From assembly GCA_020353135.1 (NCBI GenBank), contig CP070688.1, positions 4,170,492 through 4,192,058 on the forward strand: a stretch of 21,567 nucleotides of DNA, in the 5' to 3' direction. Positions 8,742 to 16,518 of this stretch are shown here, piece by piece (within the stretch, counting starts at the first letter, position 1; every line of letters starts with the position of its first letter). Position numbers and translations under genes: made by a program. Under the pieces are notes generated by a model, which ran no database searches, was not told where the DNA came from, and saw only the letters and a program-made list of their open reading frames with translations. This DNA is from Chloroflexota bacterium. Lineage in GTDB: Bacteria > Chloroflexota > Anaerolineae > Promineifilales > Promineifilaceae.

Positions 8742-9066
8742 CTGGTCACCTCAGCTCATGCTGCCCTAACATTCTGCAGACACTAATTGCCCAGTACCCT
8801 CCTCTATAAGCCCCAATTCTAACAGACGTCCGCAGAGGCGAAAATACTCGAGCGACGGCCCTCTCCTAGGCGCTGGCATCATCGCGCATTACCTGGCTCC
8901 AGAATCAGGCGAGCTCCTTTCTTACGCGATTCCAATAGTATGGGCGACGGTTGCCGTTACAATGCACGCTAGCCTGATTGTAGCGGCGATCTGGTGGACG
9001 CAAGTTATAGGAACGGTTCATGCTTGCGCCTTCGGATGCCGGACAGGTAAAGGAGAGCAAAACCTA
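8742..9066. other. intergenic region between the aldehyde dehydrogenase and lon genes
   Basis: 325 bases between divergent genes. The minus strand carries a TGT-TAGAAT extended -10 for the aldehyde dehydrogenase (8816-8824). The plus strand carries a weaker TACAAT (8958-8963) that could start the lon transcript with a leader near 100 nt. The lon reading frame is open back to about 8770 and translates to a partly hydrophobic stretch without a ribosome site; I take this as chance openness. I see no CIRCE-like heat-shock operator or other inverted repeat. Confidence 0.5.
8816..8824 (-). promoter_or_regulatory. extended -10 promoter for the aldehyde dehydrogenase gene
   Basis: Read on the minus strand the bases are TGT-TAGAAT, an extended -10 with one mismatch, about 75 nt before the ATG. 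The hexamer 17 nt further upstream (TTTTCG) is a poor -35. Confidence 0.35.
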
Positions 9067-11508
9067 ATGACACAGAGTTCGGAGAAAGTCTTGATACCGG
9101 CCGTGCCTCTTCGAGGAGGTGTCGTTTTTCCTGGTGTCACGACCACCATATCCATCGGCCGTCCGCGATCGCTTGCCGCAGCTAAAGCAGCTCATCGCGG
9201 CGACGGCGAAATCCTCATCTTAGTCCAATACGATCCCGAGACAGAAGAGCCGGAGCGCGAGGATCTAGCCCCCATCGGGGTACTGGCCACTGTCCGCGAT
9301 CTACTGCGCACCTCAAACCTGGGCGTCCAGATGCTGGTCGAGATGCGCCGCAGGGTGCTCGTCGACGAACTGGACAGTAGCGAGCCATTCTTGACGGCTT
9401 CCTATGATGATCTGGATGATGTCACAGATTCGGCAGCGCCGGAATTGATGGCCGAATCCATCGCCTATGTGGAGCAATACATCGAGACGCTGGGCGAGGT
9501 GAACCGGCAGGTGCTGGCCACCTTGCGTGGCAAAGAAACGGCCGGCGAACTGGCCGATTTTCTGGCTGGCATACTGAACATGCCTTTCGAGTTGGAACTG
9601 GATCTCCTGACGTCCTTACACGGCGTGGAGAGGCTATCCAAAGTACGCGATTTTCTCGAACAAGACCTGCGTATTGCCGAGATCCGCAGCAGGATTCAGC
9701 AAGAGGCGCAAGAAGGCGCCAGCCAGGCTCAACGAGAATTCCTACTCCGCGAGCAAATGAAAGCCATTCAGAAAGAATTGGGCGAGGATGATGCAACGTT
9801 ATCCGACGATCTGAGGCAGAAGATCGAAGAAGCGAGTATGCCGGAAGAAGTCGAAAAGCGCGCCATTGACGAGTTGAAACGCCTGGAACGCATCGGCAAC
9901 CACGCCGCCGAGGCTAGCGTCATCCGAACGTACCTGGAGTGGCTCATTGAGTTGCCCTGGGCGGCAAGCACAGAAGATAACCTCGACCTAGAGCACGTCC
10001 GCGAGGTGCTGGACGCGGACCACTACGGCCTTAATGACGTCAAGGACCGTATAGTCGAGTACGTCGCCGTCCGTAAGCTGGCCGGCAACAATATGCGCGG
10101 TGCCATTGTCAATCTGAACGGTCCGCCAGGCGTCGGCAAAACCTCCATTGCCACCTCCGTCGCCAGGGCTATGGGTCGCAAGATGGTGCGTATTAGCCTG
10201 GGAGGTGTCCGCGACGAGGCCGAAATCCGAGGTCACCGAAGGACCTATATTGGCGCTCTTCCCGGCCGCATCATTCGTGCTCTGCGAGATGCCGAGTCCC
10301 GGAATCCGGTCATCGTTCTGGACGAGATCGACAAGGTAGGCGCTGATTGGCGAGGCGATCCAAGCTCAGCTCTGCTGGAGGTTTTGGATCCTGAACAGAA
10401 TCATTCTTTCACTGATCACTATCTGGAAGTGCCTTTCGATCTGAGTCAGGTGATATTTATCACGACATCGAACCAAACTGCGACGATTCCACCGCCGCTT
10501 CTGGATCGAATGGAATCAATTAATATGCCAGGCTATATCGAGGACGAGAAGTTGTCCATAGCCACCGGCTACCTGATCAACAAGCAACTTGAAGCGCACG
10601 GCATCAAAGATGTGGAAATCAACTTCGAGGATTCAGCGCTGCGCCAGCTTATCCGTCACTACACGAGGGAAGCCGGCGTACGCCAGCTGGAACGCAGCAT
10701 CGGCACCGTCGTTCGCAAATTGGCGGTCAAGATCGCCGGAGGCGAAAAGGGACCGTTCGAGATTGTTTCCGATGACATAGAAGAGTTCTTGGGCCCTGAG
10801 CAATTCACATTCGGCGTGGTTGAAGAACAAGACGAGATCGGCGTGGCAACTGGTCTTGCCGTCAGTAATTTCGGCGGCGACATCATGGCCATTGAGGTCA
10901 GCCTCAGCGAGGGGACCGGAAAGGTACAATTGACGGGTTCCTTGGGCGAAGTGATGCAAGAATCAGCTCAAGCTGCCCTGACATACGCCCGAGCCAATGC
11001 GCGCCGTCTTGGACTGGATCCTTCTGTCTTTGACCGGGTGAATATTCACATCCACGTTCCCGCTGGCGCCACGCCCAAGGACGGTCCGAGCGCTGGCTTG
11101 GCCATCGCCACGGCCGTCATTTCGGCTTTCACGCGGCGCGCGGTGCGGCGCGATGTGGCCATGACGGGCGAAGTGACACTGCGTGGCAAAGCGCTGCCGA
11201 TAGGTGGACTGAAAGCCAAGACGATCGCCGCTCATCGAGCCGGCCTTGAAACCGTGTTGCTTCCGGCTGACAATGCCAAGGACATCCCGGAACTGCCTGA
11301 GCGGATTCGCGAAGATCTCGAGCTGATATGTGTCTCGAATCTGGACGAGGTTCTCGAAGTAGCTCTTCTGGCAGGGGATGAGCCGCCCTTTAGCGTAAGC
11401 GGCGGCTCTGGCGATGCAGATGAGCAGGTGCCTTTGCCTCACGTCTCAGGAGGAAATGGTTCCGGCGAGCAACCGTTCACTGCTTCCGGCACAGAGATGG
11501 GACGCTGA
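9067..11508 (+). CDS. lon: ATP-dependent Lon protease
   Basis: An 813-aa Lon protease: a cytoplasmic AAA+ machine that unfolds and degrades damaged and regulatory proteins. In order it has the N-terminal substrate-binding domain (about 8-200), a coiled-coil arm, the AAA+ domain with Walker A GPPGVGKT (352-359) and Walker B VIVLDEID (D419/E420), then the protease domain. The catalytic dyad is Ser675 in KDGPSAGLA and Lys718 in GGLKAK, 43 residues apart as in other Lon enzymes. I start at ATG 9067 because AAAGGAGAG lies 9 nt upstream; a longer frame from 8962 lacks a site. After the protease domain is a Gly/Ser-rich tail of about 40 residues (from near [10 protein letters not shown]) that usual Lon proteins lack. 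The gene is followed by a strong terminator. Confidence 0.97.
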   Translation: MTQSSEKVLIPAVPLRGGVVFPGVTTTISIGRPRSLAAAKAAHRGDGEILILVQYDPETEEPEREDLAPIGVLATVRDLLRTSNLGVQMLVEMRRRVLVDELDSSEPFLTASYDDLDDVTDSAAPELMAESIAYVEQYIETLGEVNRQVLATLRGKETAGELADFLAGILNMPFELELDLLTSLHGVERLSKVRDFLEQDLRIAEIRSRIQQEAQEGASQAQREFLLREQMKAIQKELGEDDATLSDDLRQKIEEASMPEEVEKRAIDELKRLERIGNHAAEASVIRTYLEWLIELPWAASTEDNLDLEHVREVLDADHYGLNDVKDRIVEYVAVRKLAGNNMRGAIVNLNGPPGVGKTSIATSVARAMGRKMVRISLGGVRDEAEIRGHRRTYIGALPGRIIRALRDAESRNPVIVLDEIDKVGADWRGDPSSALLEVLDPEQNHSFTDHYLEVPFDLSQVIFITTSNQTATIPPPLLDRMESINMPGYIEDEKLSIATGYLINKQLEAHGIKDVEINFEDSALRQLIRHYTREAGVRQLERSIGTVVRKLAVKIAGGEKGPFEIVSDDIEEFLGPEQFTFGVVEEQDEIGVATGLAVSNFGGDIMAIEVSLSEGTGKVQLTGSLGEVMQESAQAALTYARANARRLGLDPSVFDRVNIHIHVPAGATPKDGPSAGLAIATAVISAFTRRAVRRDVAMTGEVTLRGKALPIGGLKAKTIAAHRAGLETVLLPADNAKDIPELPERIREDLELICVSNLDEVLEVALLAGDEPPFSVSGGSGDADEQVPLPHVSGGNGSGEQPFTASGTEMGR

Positions 11509-11536
11509 GTGACTTAGTAGTCTCCAAAGTTTCGTG

Positions 11537-11576
11537 CGACCGGGACGGTAGAGTACCGTCCCGGTCGTTTCTATTT
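11537..11576 (+). terminator. intrinsic terminator after lon
   Basis: A perfect 14-bp stem (11537-11550 with 11554-11567) closes on a 3-base loop GAG and is followed by TTTCTATTT. It starts 28 bases after the lon stop. Because the stem is symmetric it may also limit read-through from the convergent uracil-DNA glycosylase gene, although the T-tract favours the plus strand. Confidence 0.92.
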
Positions 11577-11638
11577 GGTCGGCCGTCGAAAGGTCTTGCC
11601 GACGCCCATCTGACTTTGCCAGCTTAGGGTTCGCTCGC

Positions 11639-12331
11639 TCAGAGGTCCCAATTAGTGCGAATTTGGCCCAGAATCAGTATCGCCTGATCGATGAGCGCTC
11701 GATTATCCGACTGATTCGGCCAGGCACTGGCGCCAGATGGGTGCGGCAAAGGGACGACCCAGCGGCCGCCGGCCGGTTTATCGGGGGCAAACTCTGTAGT
11801 TAATTCGGCTTGGTCGAGGGAAAACGGATCATCCTGATTAGCCATCAACTCTGGAGCAAGGTAAGCGCCCACGCCAATAATCTCACGCAATCTTGCCTGC
11901 GCCCGGTAAAAGAGACGTATGGCCAGCCCACCCACTGGAATTATCAAGCGAGGCGCAACCTGGAGAACCTCTTGCTCGAGAAAAGCTCGGCATAGGGCCT
12001 GTTCCTCTTTGCTGGGCACCCGGTCGCCCCGTCCCGAGGCGCTCTTACCTGGGAAGCATTTGGTTACCGCCGTCATATAGTGACGGCTCCGAAAATCGAC
12101 CTCCTCCCAGCCGGCTTCTGCCAGCCAGCTGAAAAGTCGCCGGCCGCTGCCGGCGTTGAATGGCCGACCGGCCGCCACCTCAGTCACACCGGGCGCCTGG
12201 CCAATGATCATGACTTCGGCCGATGCACGGCCGGTGAAAACAGCGCCGGGCGTGATCTCATAGCCGGCCTCCAGGCAACGCCTGCAAGCTCTCATCTTCA
12301 CTTGCACTTGATCAAGCGCATGAGCTGCCAT
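11639..12331 (-). CDS. uracil-DNA glycosylase family protein (family 4-like, Fe-S)
   Basis: A 230-aa member of the uracil-DNA glycosylase superfamily, which excises uracil or other damaged bases from DNA to begin base-excision repair. Four cysteines, C16, C19, C92 and C114, are placed as the ligands of the [4Fe-4S] cluster in families 4 and 5. Motif 1 is IGQAPGVTE, followed by GRPFNAGSG; motif 2 is PLPHPSGAS with H197. Family 4 normally has Glu in GEAPG, whereas here it is Gln, so the catalytic details and substrate range may differ. I start at ATG 12331 with GGAG 6 nt upstream; an in-frame TTG at 12343 overlaps that ribosome site. The gene is divergent from the ATP-grasp gene with only 37 bases between the starts. 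Confidence 0.88.
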   Translation of the reverse strand: MAAHALDQVQVKMRACRRCLEAGYEITPGAVFTGRASAEVMIIGQAPGVTEVAAGRPFNAGSGRRLFSWLAEAGWEEVDFRSRHYMTAVTKCFPGKSASGRGDRVPSKEEQALCRAFLEQEVLQVAPRLIIPVGGLAIRLFYRAQARLREIIGVGAYLAPELMANQDDPFSLDQAELTTEFAPDKPAGGRWVVPLPHPSGASAWPNQSDNRALIDQAILILGQIRTNWDL

Positions 12332-12333
12332 AG

Positions 12334-12362
12334 ATGACTCCAAGCGCGTAAGTTAGTAAAAT
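12334..12362 (+). promoter_or_regulatory. promoter of the ATP-grasp gene, possibly producing a leaderless mRNA
   Basis: ATGACT (12334-12339, 4/6 to TTGACA) and TAAAAT (12357-12362, 5/6 to TATAAT) are 17 bases apart. A start point 6-7 nt after the -10 box would fall on or next to the ATG at 12369, which has no clear ribosome site. Confidence 0.4.
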
Positions 12363-12368
12363 CAGGCT

Positions 12369-13688
12369 ATGTCAGGCGCAAATGTTACCATGGCTCGTCG
12401 AGCAAATCTACCGCGGCGGCTTCTGCTTCTGTTGACCGCCCGCACCTATCGAGCGGCCGCCTTCGTCGAAGCGGCCGAGCGCCTTGGCATCGAAGTGATT
12501 AAGGCTATTAGCATGCACCGCCATCTGGCGGAATATTGGAATTATCCCCTTGGGCTTCAATACGATGATCCGGCCGGCTGTGTGCGAAGTATCGTCGAGT
12601 TCGCGGCCGAAACGCCTCTAGGCGCCATCATTGCCGTTGACGACAGCGGCAGCTTGGTAGCGGCCGAGGCCAGCAAGGCCCTTGGACTCGCCCACAATTC
12701 GCCCGAATCAGCGGCCGCTGCCAGAGACAAACACATCATGCGCAGGATGCTCCGTCGTGCCGGAGTACCTTCGCCGGAATCCGAGCTATTTCATTTTGAC
12801 GAGTCGATTGACGCCGAACGCCTGGCAGATATGGCGGCCGATATTGACTACCCTTGTGTCATTAAACCTCTTAACCTTAACGGCAGTCGAGGTGTCATGC
12901 GGGTTGACTCGACGGAGCAGTTCGTGAACGCGGCCTCCCGCCTAAAGCGTCTCCTGCAGGCCGAGCAAGCGGGCGACACTGCTTCTGCCTTTTTGTTCGA
13001 ACGGTTCATTCCTGGCTTCGAAGTGGCCGTCGAAGGCATGCTCCTCGACGGAAATCTTAAGATCTTGGCCCTGTTTGACAAGCCGGATCCACTGGACGGT
13101 CCATTCTTTGAGGAAACGATCTACGTTACGCCATCCAGGCTGCCAGCCAAAATCCAACAGTCAATCTTTGAGACCACAGTTGAAGCATCGGCAGCGCTCG
13201 GACTTCGGGAGGGTCCGGTCCATGCCGAATTGCGGATCAACGACGCCGGACCGTGGATTATCGAGCTCGCCGGTCGCTCCATCGGTGGGCTCTGCTCAAA
13301 AACGCTGCGATTTGGCGCCGGGGTGTCGCTGGAGGAGATGATCGTCCGCCAGGCCTTCGGAATGGATGTCGCGTCCTTGGAGCGTGAAGCAACGGCCCGG
13401 GGCGTCATGATGATCCCTATCCCCAGTGCGGGGTTGCTGAAGAGCATCAAGGGATGTGAAACGGCCGCCTCTTTGTCCCATATTGAGAGCGTCGAGATCA
13501 CGGCCCAGTTGAATCAGCGATTAATGCCCCTGCCGGAGGGTGATAGTTACCTCGGCTTCATCTTCGCCAAAGGTCCCTCGCCTGAAGCTGTTGAAGCGGC
13601 CCTGCGAAACGCGCACGCTGCACTCTCATTCGAAATAGCTCCCGAATTACCGCTGGTTCAGCGGGACTTCGAAATGGCGCCCGGTTGA
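12369..13688 (+). CDS. ATP-grasp domain protein, L-amino-acid-ligase-like
   Basis: A 439-aa ATP-grasp ligase, an enzyme type that joins a carboxylate to an amine or similar nucleophile via an acylphosphate. The N-terminal preATP-grasp (Rossmann-like) region is at about 17-105. The ATP-grasp core is at about 110-335 with IKPLNLNGSRGV (K166), LFERFIPGFEVAVEG, and the Mg2+ ligands E287 (HAELR) and E299 in IIELAGRSIGG (R303). The last 100 residues match the position of the C-terminal domain of L-amino-acid ligases. ELAGR in place of the EINPR of carboxylases favours that clade. Substrates cannot be deduced. Start is ATG 12369 or ATG 12390; neither has a good ribosome site, and the upstream promoter makes a leaderless start at 12369 possible. 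It precedes the 258-aa unknown on the same strand, which has its own promoter. Confidence 0.85.
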   Translation: MSGANVTMARRANLPRRLLLLLTARTYRAAAFVEAAERLGIEVIKAISMHRHLAEYWNYPLGLQYDDPAGCVRSIVEFAAETPLGAIIAVDDSGSLVAAEASKALGLAHNSPESAAAARDKHIMRRMLRRAGVPSPESELFHFDESIDAERLADMAADIDYPCVIKPLNLNGSRGVMRVDSTEQFVNAASRLKRLLQAEQAGDTASAFLFERFIPGFEVAVEGMLLDGNLKILALFDKPDPLDGPFFEETIYVTPSRLPAKIQQSIFETTVEASAALGLREGPVHAELRINDAGPWIIELAGRSIGGLCSKTLRFGAGVSLEEMIVRQAFGMDVASLEREATARGVMMIPIPSAGLLKSIKGCETAASLSHIESVEITAQLNQRLMPLPEGDSYLGFIFAKGPSPEAVEAALRNAHAALSFEIAPELPLVQRDFEMAPG

Positions 13689-13751
13689 CCCTCTCGCTCT
13701 GATCAAGCGTGGGTTGATGCGCGTTTGCTATGTCGTGCGCCCGGGCAAAGA

Positions 13752-13760
13752 TGGTATAAT
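13752..13760 (+). promoter_or_regulatory. consensus extended -10 promoter for the 258-aa gene
   Basis: TGG-TATAAT is a perfect extended -10. It lies 64 bases after the ATP-grasp stop and 104 before the next ATG, implying a leader near 95 nt. No classical -35 is visible 17 nt upstream. I see no strong secondary structure or riboswitch match in the leader. Confidence 0.6.
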
Positions 13761-13863
13761 GAAGGTTCCGAAGATTGAATATCACCAGTGAATTATTGAG
13801 TAGACGGCTACCGACAATGCCGCCTATGCTCATGTCAACATACTTAGGAGAACGCTAAAAGAA

Positions 13864-14640
13864 ATGACCGTCCATTTATATGTATCTTTACTCCCGGAGG
13901 CTTTGATCGCCTCTATGATATCGCCGGAGGAGTTTGGCTCTTATTATGCTGTCGGCAGCGCCCGAAAACTACACAGTCAGGCAATATTTCTGGAGTTAGA
14001 TCCTTCGTTCCGCCACGACTTCTTCCCAATTGCAGAGGGTGTGAACCGCTGCGTACCTCACGTCGACGGAGAGCCCAAGAAGTCAGTGTACATTTCCACC
14101 TATCGGGTCCTCGAGCACATACCGCTGAGCGCGGTTCAAAAGCTGTATCTCGTCACCGGATATGGAGAGACGCTGGGGCTTGAAAGAAGCTACGATCTTC
14201 CTCCTGATAGCAGAGACTTTCACCAGTACCAGGAGATTGCGCCTGTTCAGCCGTTGGTCGTCAGCACACTGGGACCGGTGGCATTCTATGAGTTCATCAC
14301 TCAGGATCCCAGCAGCATGATTCACTTGCCGGCTATAGCCTTTGCCGATCTCCGCTTGGGCGCTCTTGCTCGCGACCCTGAATTCGGTGCAGTGGGCGAA
14401 TTACCATACAACTATATACCGCACCTGCGCGAGTGCCTGCTCGAACTAAAGGACAGTGAAAAGACCATCACCAGCAAGATGGTGGATCGCGTCCATCCGG
14501 TCGAGTTCCCCTATCGGATGATCAATTCCGGCATCTACGTTGGAAACACCGAAGAATTGGCTTTCTACCCCCTTCCGTCCCGAGAAGAACTACGCGGTAA
14601 ATACTATCGCTGGTGGAGGTCGGCCAACCTTATCCCCTAA
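13864..14640 (+). CDS. conserved-looking protein of unknown function (258 aa)
   Basis: A soluble 258-aa protein with no signal peptide, membrane segment or motif that I can assign. It has features of a well-folded enzyme-like protein: FGSYYAVGSARKLHSQAIF, LELDPSFRHDFFPIAEG, VYISTYRVLEHIPLSAVQ, LPYNYIPHLRECLLELKD, VDRVHPVEFPYRMINSG and a C-terminal KYYRWWRSANLIP. The ATG at 13864 is followed by uninterrupted, sensible protein; GGAG lies 13 nt upstream, farther than usual, and no nearer in-frame start exists. It has its own consensus promoter. It is convergent with the selenoprotein radical SAM gene, and the two stop codons overlap by two bases. That tight arrangement suggests the pair has been kept together, but no function can be stated. 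Confidence 0.8.
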   Translation: MTVHLYVSLLPEALIASMISPEEFGSYYAVGSARKLHSQAIFLELDPSFRHDFFPIAEGVNRCVPHVDGEPKKSVYISTYRVLEHIPLSAVQKLYLVTGYGETLGLERSYDLPPDSRDFHQYQEIAPVQPLVVSTLGPVAFYEFITQDPSSMIHLPAIAFADLRLGALARDPEFGAVGELPYNYIPHLRECLLELKDSEKTITSKMVDRVHPVEFPYRMINSGIYVGNTEELAFYPLPSREELRGKYYRWWRSANLIP

Positions 14641-16076
14641 GTCCCCAGCCGATCAACCTGATCGGCAGTGGGCTCAGCTCAGCAGAACCAATCTTCCGTC
14701 AACCGAGGCGGCGCGGCCGGAGTCACTGCCGGCTCAATCGTCTGGGGCAGCACCTTTCCAGCTGCCTCGTACGCCAGCCGTTCCGCTTCAGCAAACAGAT
14801 CGAGGGGATCGCGACTACCGTCACGTTCCACAAGCGCTGCGATCGCTCGTTGCAACGCATCCATTCGCGGATCGTCGTGCTGCCAGCGGTAGCCGAAGCC
14901 TTCTCTGTCCAGCGTTCCTAACCATTGATCCCGGTCATCATGCTCGAGTAAAGCGCTGCCCGGCGGAACGAGCAGCCGAATTGAGAGCTGAACGGCGGCA
15001 ACGTGCTGGATCAAGCCCTGGGACGAAATCCAATCCAGCATGTGCAGGTAATCGTCTAAGGAAGTCCAGGGTGTGAACGGCACCCACGTAGCCTGAACCG
15101 GTAGAGCGGCTTCGTCCAGGATCTCCAACGCCTGATTCATGTTAGCCAACGTATGCCCTTTGTGCAAACGGGCCAGAACCCTGTCGCTGGTTGACTCAAA
15201 GGCCGAAATCACAAAGGCAGCCCCAAGATCCTTCAGTTCGCTCATGATTGGCCGGTTCTCAATGATGTGCTCCACCTTGGTGGTGAAGTCAAAGGTCAAC
15301 GATGGATGGTCGCGATGTAGCAAGCGCGCTATCTTCAGCGCGTGGCCCGGGCCATTCAGAAAATCAGGGTCGCCAAAGGTTACGTGCTGGGCGCCGCTTT
15401 CTACTTGTTGCCTGATGTCCTCCAGAACCGTCTCCGCCGAAATCACGAAGAACCGGCCGCCATAGACGGGTACAACTGGGCAATGGCGACAAAGATGGAG
15501 ACAACCCCTGCTGCTCTCGGTATAGCCGGCCGCCAACTGGCGGCCGTTCAACACGAGATGCGCATACTGAGACAAATGGGGCAGACTCGAGCGATCGGGC
15601 AGCGGAACGCGAGTGCGCTGCAGGTAAGGTTGGACGTCGCTCCTTTCCGTCAACACGCCCGACGCCGTCGACATCGACTGACCTCGCTCCAGCGAAGTGG
15701 CCAGGCGGACTAGCGGCTGCTCAAATTCGCCGCCGATAACTGAGTCTGCGACGGGACGCCTACCGGAGGTTGGCTCGGTCAGCAACAGATCGCGATTCAT
15801 CCAGGCGTAGGAACCATAGAAGCAGATATGGGCTTCCGAATTCAGGCTTCTAACCTGCCTAGCAACAGAAACCGCCAGCCGCAAAGCCGTGTGCATAGGC
15901 GTCGAGATGGCCACAAGCGTCGAATGGGCCACAGACGATTCAGGGAACTTCTGGATCGCCAAATCGAACGCTTCAACATTGAAGCCTGCCTGGCGCAGAG
16001 CGGCCAATGGAGAGGCCAGGTTAAGCGACTGCTGTCCCTGCTCGTAGCAAGAGAGCAAGACTATATTCATGAGCAT
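14637..16076 (-). CDS. CUAEP-tail B12-binding-type radical SAM selenoprotein
   Basis: A radical S-adenosylmethionine enzyme of 479 residues when the in-frame TGA at 14679-14681 is read as selenocysteine (residue 466). The N-terminal part (about 1-130) looks like a B12-binding-type Rossmann domain (SPLAALRQAGFNVEAFDLA). The [4Fe-4S] motif CLHLCRHC has C192, C196 and C199; TFGDPDFLN and FVISAFESTSD are typical later strands. The end reads DWFC-U-AEP, then ten more residues to TAG. This matches the family known by its CUAEP/CCAEP tail, in which Sec or Cys occupies the U position. ATG 16076 (or 16070) begins the natural domain; a GTG at 16106 is also in frame, and none has a good ribosome site, so coupling to the yggX stop 30 nt upstream is likely. 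The reaction is unknown. A conventional call would stop at the TGA. Confidence 0.9.
14644..14672 (-). promoter_or_regulatory. bacterial SECIS-like hairpin
   Basis: On the mRNA strand the order is CCCA, a 2-nt bulge CU, GCCGAUCA, loop GGU, UGAUCGGC, UGGG: a 12-bp stem with all pairs Watson-Crick. The loop starts 20 nt after the UGA, and a G occupies the first loop position, as in the SECIS of E. coli formate dehydrogenase (apical GGUC). Neither strand has a T-tract after the stem, so it does not look like an intrinsic terminator. In known bacterial selenoproteins this element is bound by SelB to deliver Sec-tRNA. Confidence 0.85.
14679..14681 (-). other. recoded UGA (selenocysteine codon)
   Basis: The in-frame TGA sits between TGC (Cys) and GCT GAG CCC (Ala-Glu-Pro), giving C-U-A-E-P. 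The frame stays open for 13 more sense codons to TAG at 14637-14639. With the adjacent hairpin this is best read as selenocysteine insertion. The selenium-specific factors (selA, selB, selC, selD) are not in this window. Confidence 0.88.
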
Positions 16077-16106
16077 GGTATCAGACTGTCGGCCGGGCCA
16101 CTCCAC

Positions 16107-16436
16107 TTATTTCTGCGGTGGAGCCGGCGCCCCTTTACTCGCTGGACTGGGAACGCCTTTTCCACCTTGACCAGGCGGGACCCAATCGTCGGGCATCTGC
16201 GCTCCCTCGCCGAAAAAGAATTCCTCCATCTGCTCATTCAGGAATTCTTGGGCCCGAGGATCGGCCATGTTTAGACCGTAGTGATTGATTAAGATGACCA
16301 CCTGCTCTTTCCACAGATTCCAGCCATCGGCTGAGACATTATCGTAAATTCGCTGCCCCAGGTCTCCGGCTACCGGTGGTTTCTCCAGGCCAGGCAGTTC
16401 TCTACCCAATTTCACACATTTGACCATTCTGGTCAT
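16107..16436 (-). CDS. yggX: probable Fe(2+)-trafficking protein, YggX family
   Basis: A 109-aa protein of the YggX family, small proteins linked to iron handling and protection of Fe-S clusters from oxidation. Cys7 (MTRMVKCV) is at the same position as the functionally important Cys7 of E. coli YggX. The rest follows the family: LPGLEKPPVAGDLGQRIYDN, GWNLWKEQVVILINHYGLN and LNEQMEEFFFGEG. GAGGTG lies 5 nt before ATG 16436. The usual length is about 90; the extra 20 or so residues at the C-terminus are Gly/Pro/Ser-rich (GQGGKGVPSPASK) and probably disordered. It is the first gene of a transcription unit with the radical SAM selenoprotein, whose Fe-S cluster it could serve. That partnership is inferred from position. 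Confidence 0.9.
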   Translation of the reverse strand: MTRMVKCVKLGRELPGLEKPPVAGDLGQRIYDNVSADGWNLWKEQVVILINHYGLNMADPRAQEFLNEQMEEFFFGEGAQMPDDWVPPGQGGKGVPSPASKGAPAPPQK

Positions 16437-16467
16437 TATTCACCTCTTCAAATTTCCGGGCTACGAC

Positions 16468-16477
16468 TATAATACCA
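16468..16477. promoter_or_regulatory. overlapping divergent -10 elements (yggX operon / formyltransferase)
   Basis: The plus strand reads TATAAT (16468-16473). The minus strand reads TGG-TATTAT, an extended -10 (16469-16477). They share five bases, so the two polymerases cannot bind together. Start points would give leaders of roughly 25 nt (yggX) and 40 nt (formyltransferase). Confidence 0.5.
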
Positions 16478-16518
16478 TTCATTCAACTGTCAGGCACAAT
16501 GCGCTCATTATTTATCAT

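Noticed and set aside
8770..9066. N-terminal extension of Lon or a remnant membrane gene
   Set aside because: The frame is open and partly hydrophobic, but there is no ribosome site before 8962, the normal Lon N-domain starts right after 9067, and an excellent site precedes 9067.
9422..11442. Several antisense open frames opposite lon (for example 9422-9796, 10633-10959 and 10963-11442)
   Set aside because: Their composition follows the complement of lon codons, and none has a ribosome site or recognisable motif.
12332..12343. TTG start for the uracil-DNA glycosylase
   Set aside because: The TTG overlaps the GGAG that is correctly spaced for ATG 12331.
14644..14672. Hairpin as a bidirectional terminator for the convergent 258-aa and radical SAM genes
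   Set aside because: No T-tract follows on either strand, and its spacing and loop fit a SECIS element just after an in-frame TGA encoding the CUAEP tail.
14540..15076. Plus-strand open frame of 178 codons across the end of the 258-aa gene and into the radical SAM gene
   Set aside because: It lies in another frame within two better-supported genes, has no ribosome site and its translation is Arg/Ser/Pro-rich in the way of an antisense shadow.
15342..16274. Plus-strand open frames opposite the radical SAM and yggX genes
   Set aside because: The minus-strand genes have clear domains; the plus-strand frames are Arg-rich shadows.
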